Source of the DNA: an uncultured Sphingomonas sp.
Lineage (GTDB): Bacteria; Pseudomonadota; Alphaproteobacteria; Sphingomonadales; Sphingomonadaceae
Length of the DNA: 25,137 bases
Assembly (NCBI GenBank): GCA_946482655.1
Contig: CAMLSA010000045.1
Span: 1-25,137, forward strand
Reading direction: 5' to 3'
The notes below the pieces were generated by a model. The model did no database searches, was not told the DNA's origin, and was given only the letters and a program-made list of their open reading frames with translations. The position numbers and the translations under genes were made by a program. Below, piece after piece: positions 6,803 through 14,329 of the stretch (the first letter of the stretch is position 1; each line of letters starts with the position of its first letter).

Positions 6803-9172
6803 ATGGCAAGTCGCAGCATCACGATCGCGGGTGAGAGCCCCGGCTCAGGCGGCTGGCGCGTGCTGCTGGCGGATATCGGCAGGCGGGCGAGCAGGATCCT
6901 CGCGGCGCTGGCGCTGGTCGGGGCGACGATCGCGCTCGGGTTCGTCCTCGCCAGCTATCACGTCACCGATCCGGCGCTGAACACCGCGGCGGGGGGCCCG
7001 GCGCAGAACATCTTCGGGCAACCCGGCGCCTGGATCGCCGATATCGCGCTCAGCAGTTTCGGGCCCGGGGTCGCGGTCGTCCTGCCGCTCGGGCTGGTTT
7101 GGGGCCTGCGGCTCTGGCGCGGCCATCCGGTCGGGCGCTGGGGGCGCTCGCTCGCCATCGCGCTGGTCGCCGTCCTGTTCCTCGGCATTGGCCTCGCGCT
7201 GTTCCGCGGCGGATCGGTCGCGGGCCTGCCCGCAGGCTTCGGCGGGAGCCTCGGGCTGGGTGGCGCGGCACTGATGGCGCTCGGGCTCGATCAGCTCGCC
7301 GATCCGATACTGGCCAATGGCCTCAGGCTCGGTTCGGCGGCGATGTTCGCGATTGTCGGCATTTCTTTCTGGGTATGGGGCCTCGGCCTGCTCGCCGACG
7401 AGCGCGACTGGCTATTCCGCCGCGGCGCTTACGCCCGCCGCCCGTCCGAACCCTCCGATGCGGACGAGGATATCGACGAGAACGCTATCGAGACGATCGA
7501 CCGGGTGCCCATACCGGCCCGTCCGCCGCGCCACGTCCCACCCGCCGAGGCTAACGACACGCCGCCGCCGGTCATCGCCGATCGCAAGAAGGCCGCGGCG
7601 CCCTCGGCCAAGGCGGTCGCGCGCGAGCGGCAAAGCTCACTGCCGCTCGGCGACACCTACAAGCTGCCGAGCCTGGGCCTGCTCGCCCCCGCGCCGCTCA
7701 GCGGCAACAAGGTAATCGACAAGGCTGCGCTCGAACGCAACGCGCGCCTGCTCGAAACCGTGCTCGACGACTTCAACGTCAAAGGCCGGATCGTCGAGAT
7801 CCGTCCGGGGCCCGTCGTCACCATGTACGAACTGGAGCCCGCCTCCGGGATCAAGGCGAGCCGGGTGGTCGCGCTCGCCGATGATATCGCGCGCAACATG
7901 TCGGCGATGTCGGCGCGGATCGCGGTGATTCCCGGCCGCACCGTGATCGGCATCGAACTGCCCAACGCGAAGCGGGAGACGGTGTCGCTGTCAGAGCTGA
8001 TCGCCAGCGACGCGTTCGAGGATATCCAGGGGCTCGGCCTCGTCCTCGGCAAGAATATCGGCGGCGATCCCGTGATCGCCGATCTGGCGCCGATGCCGCA
8101 CCTGCTGGTCGCGGGCACCACCGGCTCGGGCAAGTCGGTCGGGCTGAACTCGATGATCCTGTCGCTGCTCTACCGGATGACGCCGGATCAGTGCCGCATG
8201 ATCATGATCGATCCGAAGATGCTCGAATTGAGCGTGTACGACGATATCCCCCATCTCCTCTCGCCGGTGGTGACCGAGCCGCAAAAGGCGGTACGCGCGC
8301 TCAAGTGGGCAGTCGAACAGATGGAGGACCGCTACCGGATGATGTCCTCGATCGGAGTGCGCGGCCTCGCCAGCTTCAACGAAAAGGTGCGCGCCGCCAA
8401 GGCCAAGGGGCAACCGCTCGGCAGGCGTGTCCAGACCGGCTATGACGCGGCGACCGGTCAGCCGATCTATGAGGAGGAGAAGCTCGAATTCGAGCCGCTG
8501 CCGCAGATCGTGGTGATCGTCGACGAACTCGCCGACCTGATGATGACCGCCGGCAAGGAGGTCGAGTTCCTGATCCAGCGCCTGGCACAGAAGGCGCGCG
8601 CCGCGGGCATCCACCTGATCATGGCGACCCAGCGGCCCTCGGTCGACGTCATCACCGGCGTCATCAAGGCCAATTTGCCGACACGGATCAGCTTTCAGGT
8701 CACCAGCAAGATCGACAGCCGCACCATCCTAGGCGAGCAGGGCGCCGAACAGCTGCTCGGCAAGGGCGACATGCTCTACATGCCCGGGGGCAAGCAGGTC
8801 GTCCGCGTCCATGGCCCCTTCGTCTCGGACGACGAGGTCCGCGCGGTCGCCGATCATTGGCGCGGACAGGGGACGCCGGATTATATCAGCGCCGTCACCG
8901 AGGAGCCCGAGGATGGCGGCTTCGCGATGGAAGGCGGCCCCTCGGGCCCCGACGATCCCGAGACGCAGACCTACCGCCGCGCGATCCAGCTCGTCGTCGA
9001 GAATCGCAAGGCTTCGACCAGCTGGCTCCAGCGCCAGCTCCGCGTCGGCTACAATTCGGCGGCGCGGCTGATCGAACGGCTCGAGAAGGATGGCATCGTC
9101 TCCGCGCCCGATCATGTCGGCCGCCGCGAGGTGATGATCGATGTGGCGGACCTGGGACGGTTTTTGAGCTAG
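6803..9172 (+). CDS. ftsK: DNA translocase FtsK
   Basis: A 789-residue FtsK/SpoIIIE protein that anchors at the division septum and pumps chromosomal DNA to resolve termini. The N-terminus has several hydrophobic segments (near residues 26-50, 80-100, 110-130, 185-205). An acidic, Pro-rich linker follows. The motor has Walker A GTTGSGKS near residue 437 and Walker B VVIVDELADLMM, with the MATQRPSVDVITG segment behind it. The C-terminal 65 residues are the winged-helix gamma domain that reads KOPS (ASTSWLQRQLRVGYNSAARLIERLE). Upstream in-frame starts exist (TTG 6719, ATG 6764). ATG 6803 (MASRS) was chosen because its N-terminus resembles orthologues, although no strong ribosome site decides it. 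The protein is complete and unremarkable. Confidence 0.93.
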   Translation: MASRSITIAGESPGSGGWRVLLADIGRRASRILAALALVGATIALGFVLASYHVTDPALNTAAGGPAQNIFGQPGAWIADIALSSFGPGVAVVLPLGLVWGLRLWRGHPVGRWGRSLAIALVAVLFLGIGLALFRGGSVAGLPAGFGGSLGLGGAALMALGLDQLADPILANGLRLGSAAMFAIVGISFWVWGLGLLADERDWLFRRGAYARRPSEPSDADEDIDENAIETIDRVPIPARPPRHVPPAEANDTPPPVIADRKKAAAPSAKAVARERQSSLPLGDTYKLPSLGLLAPAPLSGNKVIDKAALERNARLLETVLDDFNVKGRIVEIRPGPVVTMYELEPASGIKASRVVALADDIARNMSAMSARIAVIPGRTVIGIELPNAKRETVSLSELIASDAFEDIQGLGLVLGKNIGGDPVIADLAPMPHLLVAGTTGSGKSVGLNSMILSLLYRMTPDQCRMIMIDPKMLELSVYDDIPHLLSPVVTEPQKAVRALKWAVEQMEDRYRMMSSIGVRGLASFNEKVRAAKAKGQPLGRRVQTGYDAATGQPIYEEEKLEFEPLPQIVVIVDELADLMMTAGKEVEFLIQRLAQKARAAGIHLIMATQRPSVDVITGVIKANLPTRISFQVTSKIDSRTILGEQGAEQLLGKGDMLYMPGGKQVVRVHGPFVSDDEVRAVADHWRGQGTPDYISAVTEEPEDGGFAMEGGPSGPDDPETQTYRRAIQLVVENRKASTSWLQRQLRVGYNSAARLIERLEKDGIVSAPDHVGRREVMIDVADLGRFLS

Positions 9173-9347
9173 GCGAAGCATGGGCACTCGCAGGCCGACA
9201 GCAAAACGGATATATTGCCGCCGAGTAGGATCGGTATCTACCGCTCGCTCAGCCCGTACCAGTTCGATCTGGAATGCCGACAAAACCTAAAGCTCCAATA
9301 TCCGACCGCCGGGGATCGGTTGGAGGGACGAACTGCGACGAAATGTG

Positions 9348-9374
9348 GGAACTTTCCTCCCTTCCCAACCGCTT
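9348..9374 (+). promoter_or_regulatory. Candidate EcfG (general stress sigma factor) promoter
   Basis: GGAAC (9348-9352) and CGCTT (9370-9374) are 17 bases apart. The alphaproteobacterial EcfG consensus is GGAAC-N16-17-CGTT, so there is one mismatch, in the -10. The motif lies about 45 bases before the start of the GlsB/YeaQ-type stress membrane gene, which is a sensible target. Confidence 0.5.
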
Positions 9375-9419
9375 TGCATCGCAGAGCCTGTTCCGGCTCG
9401 ATTGGAAGGAGTTGGATCG

Positions 9420-9689
9420 ATGGGTCTCCTTATTCTTCTTGTTGTCGGGGGTGTTATTGGTTGGCTCGCCAGCATGGTGATGCGGACCGATGCCCAGCAG
9501 GGCATCATTTTGAACGTGGTCGTTGGCATCGTCGGCTCGTTCCTTGCGGCGTTCCTGCTTTCGCCGATGCTCGGCGTGCCGCCGATCACGAGCGGAGCGA
9601 TCACCGCGTCGACGCTGATCGTGTCGCTGCTCGGTGCGATCGTGCTTTTGGCGATCGTCAATCTGGTGCGCCGGGGCGCCGTCCGCTAA
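9420..9689 (+). CDS. GlsB/YeaQ/YmgE family stress-response membrane protein
   Basis: An 89-residue integral membrane protein of the transglycosylase-associated (GlsB/YeaQ/YmgE) family. It has three hydrophobic segments: LLILLVVGGVIGWLASMVM at the start, IILNVVVGIVGSFLAAFLL with its Gly-rich pattern, and STLIVSLLGAIVLLAIVNLV at the end, closing with basic residues. Family members are induced by stress, but their biochemical role is unknown. The start at 9420 is fixed by AAGGAG (9406-9411), eight bases upstream; in-frame upstream codons lack such a site. An EcfG-like promoter precedes the gene and a strong intrinsic terminator follows it, so it is a single-gene transcription unit. Confidence 0.9.
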   Translation: MGLLILLVVGGVIGWLASMVMRTDAQQGIILNVVVGIVGSFLAAFLLSPMLGVPPITSGAITASTLIVSLLGAIVLLAIVNLVRRGAVR

Positions 9690-9727
9690 CTCGTACGCCC
9701 ACATCGACTTGCGGCAGCGCGCAAGGC

Positions 9728-9774
9728 CGATAGCCCGCAGGCCCCGCAAGGCTCGCGGGCTATCGTCTTTTTTT
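9728..9774 (+). terminator. Strong rho-independent terminator
   Basis: A perfect 11-bp stem (CGATAGCCCGC at 9728-9738 with GCGGGCTATCG at 9755-9765) and a 16-base loop are followed at once by TCTTTTTTT (9766-9774). It ends the GlsB/YeaQ-type transcript. Confidence 0.92.
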
Positions 9775-9782
9775 AGGGTGGG

Positions 9783-9980
9783 TCAGGAGATGATCGTGGT
9801 CCAGGCCGCGGCGCTGAGCGTCAGCAAGGCGCCGGTCGCCGAGGCGGCCAGCAGTCCGTGCCCGGCAAAGGTCAGGATCGGCGCATCCTGAAGCTGCTCG
9901 CGCCGGTTGCGCTCGAGGCAGCTGACGACGAACATCGCCAGGAAACCATAAATCAAGGCAAAAAACGAGAACACAGTCAT
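9783..9980 (-). CDS. Small two-helix membrane protein, unknown function
   Basis: A frame of up to 65 residues predicts two membrane helices: an N-terminal FSFFALIYGFLAMFVVSCL, then a short polar, charged stretch (ERNRREQLQDAP), then a C-terminal GHGLLAASATGALLTLSAAAW. I do not recognise a family. The start is uncertain. ATG 9980 has a GGGGG almost touching it, while GTG 9974 has the same G run at a better seven-base spacing; an ATG at 10013 has no ribosome site. The hydrophobic pattern and the placement between two transcription units make a real gene more likely than chance, but similarity data would be decisive. Confidence 0.45.
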   Translation of the reverse strand: MTVFSFFALIYGFLAMFVVSCLERNRREQLQDAPILTFAGHGLLAASATGALLTLSAAAWTTIIS

Positions 9981-10221
9981 ACCCCCGCAGGTGTGCTGCG
10001 GCGCAAAAGACATGGGGGAATCGATTCGGTCAACCGATCGTCACGGCCAAGTTCAGGATTGTTCCCGACCTTGCGGTGGATCGTGCTCGGGGGCGGACAT
10101 TACGAGCCCGAAACCCTGATATGGAAACGACGCCGTGCCGGGTTGACCGGCAGCCTATGGGCGGCCAACTTGCCCCTGGTCCGAAAAGAGGTTCGGTAAC
10201 CGCGCACGAGGAGAGGGCAAG

Positions 10222-10590
10222 ATGACGACGTACACGGAGAATGAGGCTGAGGCGCTCGCGGTTCTCAAGCATCACATCGACGCGCTGCGGGGATTGGATC
10301 TCGATGGGGTGATGGAAGACTATGTGGACGAATCGATCATGGTCCTGCCTTTTGGCACCTCGATCGGCGTGGACGCCATCCGCGGGGCGATGCAAGGCTT
10401 TCTCGCGGACCCCGAGGGTCTGCGCACGATCGAGATAACGCAGAAATATATCGGCAAGGGCGCAGTGCTCCAGAAGTTCAGGATGAATGCCGGCAAGGAA
10501 AACGAGTCGCGGGGCACGGAGGTTTTCGTGGTCCGCGACGGCAAGATCGCGTTCCAGGCGATGGAGGCCTACGAAGCGGGTCCAGCCTGA
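10222..10590 (+). CDS. SnoaL-like / NTF2-superfamily protein
   Basis: A 122-residue protein with the cone-shaped NTF2-like fold pattern. A first helix (EAEALAVLKHHIDALRGLDLDGVMEDYVDESIMVL) leads into a loop with PFGTSIGVDAIRGAMQGFL. Strands follow (TIEITQKYIGKGAVLQKFRMNA, SRGTEVFVVRDGKIAFQAMEAY), with the ending typical of nuclear-transport-factor-2-like enzymes. The superfamily includes isomerases, hydrolases and non-catalytic binding proteins, so no substrate can be named. A purine-rich GAGGAGAGGG stretch just before the ATG is a clear ribosome site. It stands alone between the two-helix membrane gene and the mgtC-like gene. Confidence 0.83.
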   Translation: MTTYTENEAEALAVLKHHIDALRGLDLDGVMEDYVDESIMVLPFGTSIGVDAIRGAMQGFLADPEGLRTIEITQKYIGKGAVLQKFRMNAGKENESRGTEVFVVRDGKIAFQAMEAYEAGPA

Positions 10591-10715
10591 ACGCGGATCG
10601 CGGGCGGGCGTAGATCGCCGAGTGCGGTCGAAGCGGCCGGCGGCCGCGGCGAGCACGTCGATTCCGTTGCCGGCTACCCGGCGGCGGCGGACGACAAGTG
10701 GTTGCAGGGAAGAAG

Positions 10716-11180
10716 ATGGCCCTCCAGTTCGACATCATCCCACACATGATCGCGCTTGCCGCAGCCTATGCGCTCGCCATCCCCATCGGCTGGAACAGGG
10801 AGAAGGAGGAGCGGAGCGCCGGAATTCGTACCTTTCCCCTGGTGGCGGTGGCGAGCTGCGGCTTCGTCGAAACCGTCGAGGCACTGACCGCCGATGATCC
10901 GGCTGCGATGGCACGCGTGCTGGAAGGGGTGATCACGGGGGTCGGCTTTCTCGGCGGCGGCGCAATCCTCCAGCAGCGCGGATCGGTCAAGGGCACCGCC
11001 ACGGCAGCAAGCCTCTGGGTGACCGGTGCGATCGGTGTCGCGTGCGGGCTCGGCAATTATGACGTCGCGTTGGTGCTGGCGATTTTCACCATGGCGACGC
11101 TCTGGATCATGCGTGAGATAAAGCCCGACGAGAGCGAACGTGGAGAGGATGGGGCCGATCGTGCCGAGCCGGGAGGCTAA
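10716..11180 (+). CDS. MgtC/SapB family membrane protein
   Basis: A 154-residue inner-membrane protein. The conserved MgtC N-terminal signature is present: the LAAAYALAIPIGWNREKEERSAGIRTFPLVAVASCGF region, with Asn-Arg-Glu after the first helix and the GIRT motif. A helix with GVITGVGFLGGGAILQ follows, then KGTATAASLWVTGAIGVACGLG and a last helix ending in WIMREIK. MgtC proteins modulate magnesium homeostasis, F1Fo ATPase activity or virulence in different bacteria; this short form lacks the cytoplasmic C-terminal domain of Salmonella MgtC. ATG 10716 is preferred over GTG 10698 because AGGGA lies five bases upstream. It converges with the DUF1905 gene, only 13 bases apart, with no obvious terminator between. 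Confidence 0.9.
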   Translation: MALQFDIIPHMIALAAAYALAIPIGWNREKEERSAGIRTFPLVAVASCGFVETVEALTADDPAAMARVLEGVITGVGFLGGGAILQQRGSVKGTATAASLWVTGAIGVACGLGNYDVALVLAIFTMATLWIMREIKPDESERGEDGADRAEPGG

Positions 11181-11193
11181 GCCGAAAGGGCGG

Positions 11194-11502
11194 CTACAGT
11201 CTCAACTCGACCGTCACCGCGTCACCCTCGGCCAGCCGCTCCCGCTTGCGTACCTCGGCCTTGATCGGAAGGACGAAGCCTCCGCTCTCGCGCTGCGGGA
11301 AGATCGAGGTCTTCCAGTCGGTGCCGCCAATCCGGACTTCGACCCGGATCGAGCCGAAGCCACCGGTCCGGTCCAGGGCGGCATAGCGGATCTCGGCCGC
11401 GGTCTGCCCGTCGATCGTCACGAAATACCAGCCCGCGCCGGGCTTGGCCGATCGCCAGCGCCATAGGGTCGTGGTGGTTTCGAAGCAGTTGTCATTGCCC
11501 AT
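11194..11502 (-). CDS. DUF1905 domain protein
   Basis: A 102-residue protein that is essentially one DUF1905 domain. It has an opening F-x-TTTLWRW strand, the segment PGAGWYFVTIDGQTAAEIRY, the GFGSIRVEVRIGGTDWKTSIFP block and an ending PIKAEVRKRERLAEGDAVTVELRL. These are strands of a small beta-barrel; the domain is often fused to a YdeI-like domain, here it is alone. Function is unknown. The open frame extends upstream to 11676, but that part reads through response-regulator debris in another frame, so ATG 11502, directly before the domain, is chosen. No clear Shine-Dalgarno supports it. Confidence 0.8.
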   Translation of the reverse strand: MGNDNCFETTTTLWRWRSAKPGAGWYFVTIDGQTAAEIRYAALDRTGGFGSIRVEVRIGGTDWKTSIFPQRESGGFVLPIKAEVRKRERLAEGDAVTVELRL

Positions 11503-11608
11503 GCACAAGCACTGTGCCGGAACCGCGCGGCGGTCAATCGAACCGTTCGGCCGACCGGCAATACCGGTAAACGGCCCTACGGCCCCGCCCTGATCCCAAG
11601 CCGCACCA

Positions 11609-11803
11609 AATCGCTGAGGCGACGGCCTTTCGCAGCGGCTCCGAATGAAGCGGCTCTTCAGGGAAATCCGCAGCACCGGCCTTCATCGCCTCGACCGCCA
11701 TGCAGATGTCCGCTTGGCCCGAAATGACGATGATGGGCTGCTGAACGTCGCGCGCCTTGAGGCGACGAACAAGGTCGAGTCCTGCCCGCCGCTCGACAGT
11801 GGC
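11609..11803 (-). pseudogene. Response-regulator receiver fragment (FixJ-like)
   Basis: On the minus strand about 65 codons read like the second half of a FixJ-type receiver domain. They include GLDLVRRLKARDVQQPIIVISGQ, then MAVEAMKAGAADF and a degraded end EEPLHSEPLRKAV. The phospho-acceptor Asp half is missing, the conserved Lys of the KPF motif is replaced (EEP), and no LuxR-type HTH follows. The fragment starts immediately after, and in the same frame as, the TAG stop of the SDR gene. It is a relic, not a gene. Confidence 0.65.
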
Positions 11804-12559
11804 CTAACCCTCTCCATAGGCGGACCAGGTCACGCCAGCGAGGAAACCGGCATCGACGGGAAGGTTTATTCCGGTCACTCCACGACTTCCCGGGCCGAGC
11901 AGCCAATGGATTGCATCGGCGATTTCTTCGGGCTCGAGCAGCCGACCCATGGCCGATGCGTGAGCCATCGCCTCACCGTCAAGCACGCCCACTTCGATGC
12001 CCTGCTGCAACGCAGCCGTTCGCGTGAACCCCGGTGAGACGGCGTTCACGCGCACGCCCTGTCGGCCCCAGGCCATTGCGAGCGTTCGGGTCAGGCTGAT
12101 CACGCCGGCCTTGGCGGCCGAATAGGCGTGGGTGGGCGCTGATGTCATTCCGGCCACCGAAGCTATGTTCACGATCGACCCAAGGCCGCGTTGCGCCATT
12201 CGTTCGCCGATCGCTCGGGCGACGATATAGGTACCCGTCAGATCTACGCTGATCTCTTTTTCCCAATCGGAAAGCCGCAGCCTCTCGGGCGATTTCACCT
12301 TCCCCAATATTCCCGCGGCGTTCACCAGGCCGACGAGCGGTCCAACGCGCTCCTCGGCCGCCGAAACGGCTGCGGAGACGGCGATCTCATCGGTAATGTC
12401 CACGTCAAAATGGATGCCGTCCGGGACGAGTATTTCCGGCGCTCGCAGATCGAAGCTGACTGTCGCGATATCCGTCCGGGCAAGCCGTTGCGTCACCGCC
12501 GCACCGATCCCGCTCGCGGCACCTGTCACCACCACCGGCCCTGCATTCTTTATTGCCAC
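11804..12559 (-). CDS. SDR family NAD(P)-dependent oxidoreductase
   Basis: A 251-residue classical short-chain dehydrogenase/reductase. The cofactor motif TGAASGIG is near residue 12, the adenine-ring NAAG motif (VNAAGILG) is mid-protein, and the catalytic Ser-Tyr-Lys are seen in IVNIASVAGMTSAPTHAYSAAKAG. The C-terminal GRLLEPEEIADAIHWLLGPGSRGVTGINLPVDAGF region matches 3-oxoacyl-ACP-reductase-like SDRs. An Asp at the end of the second strand (SFDLRAP) suggests NAD rather than NADP (family rule, inference). The substrate is unknown. It starts with GTG at 12559, with AGGGAG eight bases upstream. The stop is followed in frame by a receiver-domain relic, which suggests a recombination event at the 3' end. 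Confidence 0.88.
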   Translation of the reverse strand: MAIKNAGPVVVTGAASGIGAAVTQRLARTDIATVSFDLRAPEILVPDGIHFDVDITDEIAVSAAVSAAEERVGPLVGLVNAAGILGKVKSPERLRLSDWEKEISVDLTGTYIVARAIGERMAQRGLGSIVNIASVAGMTSAPTHAYSAAKAGVISLTRTLAMAWGRQGVRVNAVSPGFTRTAALQQGIEVGVLDGEAMAHASAMGRLLEPEEIADAIHWLLGPGSRGVTGINLPVDAGFLAGVTWSAYGEG

Positions 12560-12859
12560 CCTGCACGCTCCCTCTGCGACCGATCTGGTATATGGGCCAG
12601 GATAGCGCCTCGACCTTCCCGCTCAAGGTCGCGACCCGGCGGTCCTTGTCGGTGGAGAGAATGAACCATAAGTCATCCGCTGACCATGGGATTTGTCATC
12701 GCTGCTCAAGGCCGAGGTCTATGCCGAGTTGATCCGATAGCGCTTCTTGTGCTGCTGCAACGGTTCCCTCGACCCTTAGGCAATAATCGGATAATGTCGC
12801 TATGCACTGCTCGCTAACCACTTGGGCGCAAAATTCATGGCGAATGGAGAGGCCTGCGC
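12560..12859. other. 300-base region with no recognised gene
   Basis: This is the divergent upstream region of the SDR gene and the SpoIIAA-like gene. A minus-strand frame at 12696-12962 overlaps the next gene and has no recognised domain. I see no clear promoter or repeat, although promoters for both genes should lie here. Confidence 0.4.
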
Positions 12860-13279
12860 ATGATTGACAGGACCAACTGGCAGCGAAAGGAATATCGCAA
12901 CCAGAAGCCAGGATTGGATGGCTTGACGGCCATGGAGTTCGACATTCCATCGGGTAGGGCATTCATAACCGCTCGGGGAATCTGGTCCCCCACGCAAGTT
13001 ACCGATTTTGCGAAGGACTGGAGCAATGTGGTGGCAGCAATGCACAGCAGGGGCAAGAGCCCGCAGGTGCTGGTCGACTTGTGCGAGGCCGTTGTTCAGC
13101 CGTCGGACGTCGCGGAGGCGACGGACGGCAGCTTCGACCTGTACCGAGAGGGTGATCGGATTGCCTTGGTCGTTCCTTCGGTTCTCATGAAGGCACAGCT
13201 GCGGCGCGTGCTCGATCAAAAATTTCATACCTTCTTCACGGATCGCCACGAGGCCGAACGGTGGCTCTGGGGCAACTGA
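12860..13279 (+). CDS. SpoIIAA-like (STAS-superfamily) protein
   Basis: A 139-residue cytoplasmic protein that looks like the SpoIIAA-like/SEC14-STAS group. Strand-helix alternation is visible in AMEFDIPSGRAFITARGIWSP, DFAKDWSNVVAAMHSRGKSPQVLVDLCEAVVQPSD, RIALVVPSVLMKAQLRR and the end FFTDRHEAERWLWGN. The last segment, with a Trp/Leu-rich helix after FFTDR-x-EA, is typical of the family. There is no obvious phospho-Ser site, so anti-anti-sigma function is not implied. The role is unknown. GAGAGG about seven bases before ATG 12860 supports the start. Confidence 0.6.
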   Translation: MIDRTNWQRKEYRNQKPGLDGLTAMEFDIPSGRAFITARGIWSPTQVTDFAKDWSNVVAAMHSRGKSPQVLVDLCEAVVQPSDVAEATDGSFDLYREGDRIALVVPSVLMKAQLRRVLDQKFHTFFTDRHEAERWLWGN

Positions 13280-13677
13280 TCGTCAAGAAGGGGATCACTT
13301 GAATAATAAGGCCTTTTTACGACGCGCAGATGGTGCTGAGTAGCTACTGAGGTTGCGGCAGCGTCTCCAAACAAGCTCTTCCAGGCGAGCTTGTCCGGTC
13401 TTTCGCAGCTCTGGCGGCGGAAGGGGACGAAGCCGAGTTGTTGACACTGGCGGTCTGTAGCCGGCGCCCGCAAGAGCGGTAACCCAAAGCTCCTGCCATC
13501 GCAGGGGAGCATCCGGCCTGTCAGCCAGTCCACGGCACCGGCCGAGCGCCCGCTGCGTGTCGGCGGGAGGATCAGCTTATGGTGTTCGGTGCGCAGGCCC
13601 GAATTGGAGAGCGACCGGACGCACCCGATCCATTCCTCATCAGGGTGTCTGGATAAATCTCTCAACCGATATCCTAT
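13280..13677. other. Decayed region without a recognisable intact gene
   Basis: A minus-strand frame (13225-13665) is open for 146 codons but shows no domain I can name and overlaps the SpoIIAA-like gene. Its composition is GC-rich up to about 13650 and then changes abruptly. It may be a degraded mobile or metabolic gene. Confidence 0.35.
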
Positions 13678-13704
13678 TATACTAAAGTATAACTATAGAT
13701 ACTT
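13678..13704. repeat. Overlapping dyads in AT-rich upstream region
   Basis: TATACT-AA-AGTATA (13678-13691) is a perfect dyad. The second dyad AAGTAT-N8-ATACTT (13685-13690 / 13699-13704) shares its right arm. They lie in an AT-rich patch of about 130 bases, 60-90 bases upstream of the promoter of the DUF4154 operon, and are plausible operator sequences. Confidence 0.45.
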
Positions 13705-13763
13705 ATCCGTTAACCCTGCTTAAAATATTTACCCATATCCCATTTGGTCGACATATCTGAGTA

Positions 13764-13793
13764 TTGACCGAGAAAGATCGCGCAGGGGATAAT
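13764..13793 (+). promoter_or_regulatory. Sigma70-type promoter of the DUF4154-TonB receptor-MCP operon
   Basis: TTGACC (13764-13769) and GATAAT (13788-13793) are 18 bases apart; each matches the consensus in five of six positions. Transcription should begin near 13800, only a few bases before the ATG at 13804, so the transcript would be leaderless or nearly so. No usable Shine-Dalgarno precedes that ATG. Confidence 0.6.
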
Positions 13794-13803
13794 TGAATTC
13801 GCT

Positions 13804-14328
13804 ATGCATTTTACTTCAAAAATTCTCGTCTCTATCTCGATAATAGGCTCTTTTTCTCACGCCGCCGATGCGCAGATGACCGCCGCCGGGGTTCAGGCCA
13901 GCACACGGATCATGACCTTTCTGCAGCCGCCTCTTTCGGGACCGTTGGTGGCGGCGATCGTCTATCGGCCTGGCGATGCTCAGTCCGAAGCTGAAGCCCA
14001 GATCATCGAGCGCGCGCTCGCAGCCGGAACGGCTGTTGGAAAGATGACCGTGAAATCCAGGCGGATCGCCACGAATGCGCTGGCCGACTTAGCCGGTGCG
14101 AAAATCGCATTCGTGACGCAAGGGAGCAATTACCGAGGCGTAGCCTCGGCAGCGGGGCAGCATTCCATCCTAACCATCAGCGCCGATCCGGCCTGCGTGA
14201 AGGCAGGCCTCTGCGTCGTGGCAATCAATTCCGTGCCGAAGGTCCAGATCCTGGTGAGCAAGGCAGCGAGCACTGCCTGCAATCTGAAATTCGGATCGGC
14301 CTTCCTCATGCTTGTCAGGGAAATGTGA
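13804..14328 (+). CDS. YfiR-like periplasmic protein (DUF4154)
   Basis: A 174-residue secreted protein. The signal peptide ends at an AHAADA-type site near residue 23 (ADA|Q). The mature part shows the YfiR/DUF4154 pattern: a VVAAIVYRPGDAQSEAEAQIIERALAA region, LADLAGAKIAFVTQGSN, a HSILTISADPACVKAGLCVVAI segment and an ending NLKFGSAFLMLVREM. In Pseudomonas, YfiR is a periplasmic redox- and envelope-responsive inhibitor of the diguanylate cyclase YfiN. Three cysteines, two close together (CVKAGLC), could form disulfides. The gene is first in a tightly packed operon: the TonB receptor starts one base after its stop. Assignment rests on pattern recall; the function here is inferred. Confidence 0.72.
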   Translation: MHFTSKILVSISIIGSFSHAADAQMTAAGVQASTRIMTFLQPPLSGPLVAAIVYRPGDAQSEAEAQIIERALAAGTAVGKMTVKSRRIATNALADLAGAKIAFVTQGSNYRGVASAAGQHSILTISADPACVKAGLCVVAINSVPKVQILVSKAASTACNLKFGSAFLMLVREM

Positions 14329-14329
14329 C

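Noticed and set aside
12696..12962. 88-codon minus-strand ORF upstream of the SpoIIAA-like gene
   Set aside because: It overlaps the better-supported gene, has no ribosome site and no recognisable domain.
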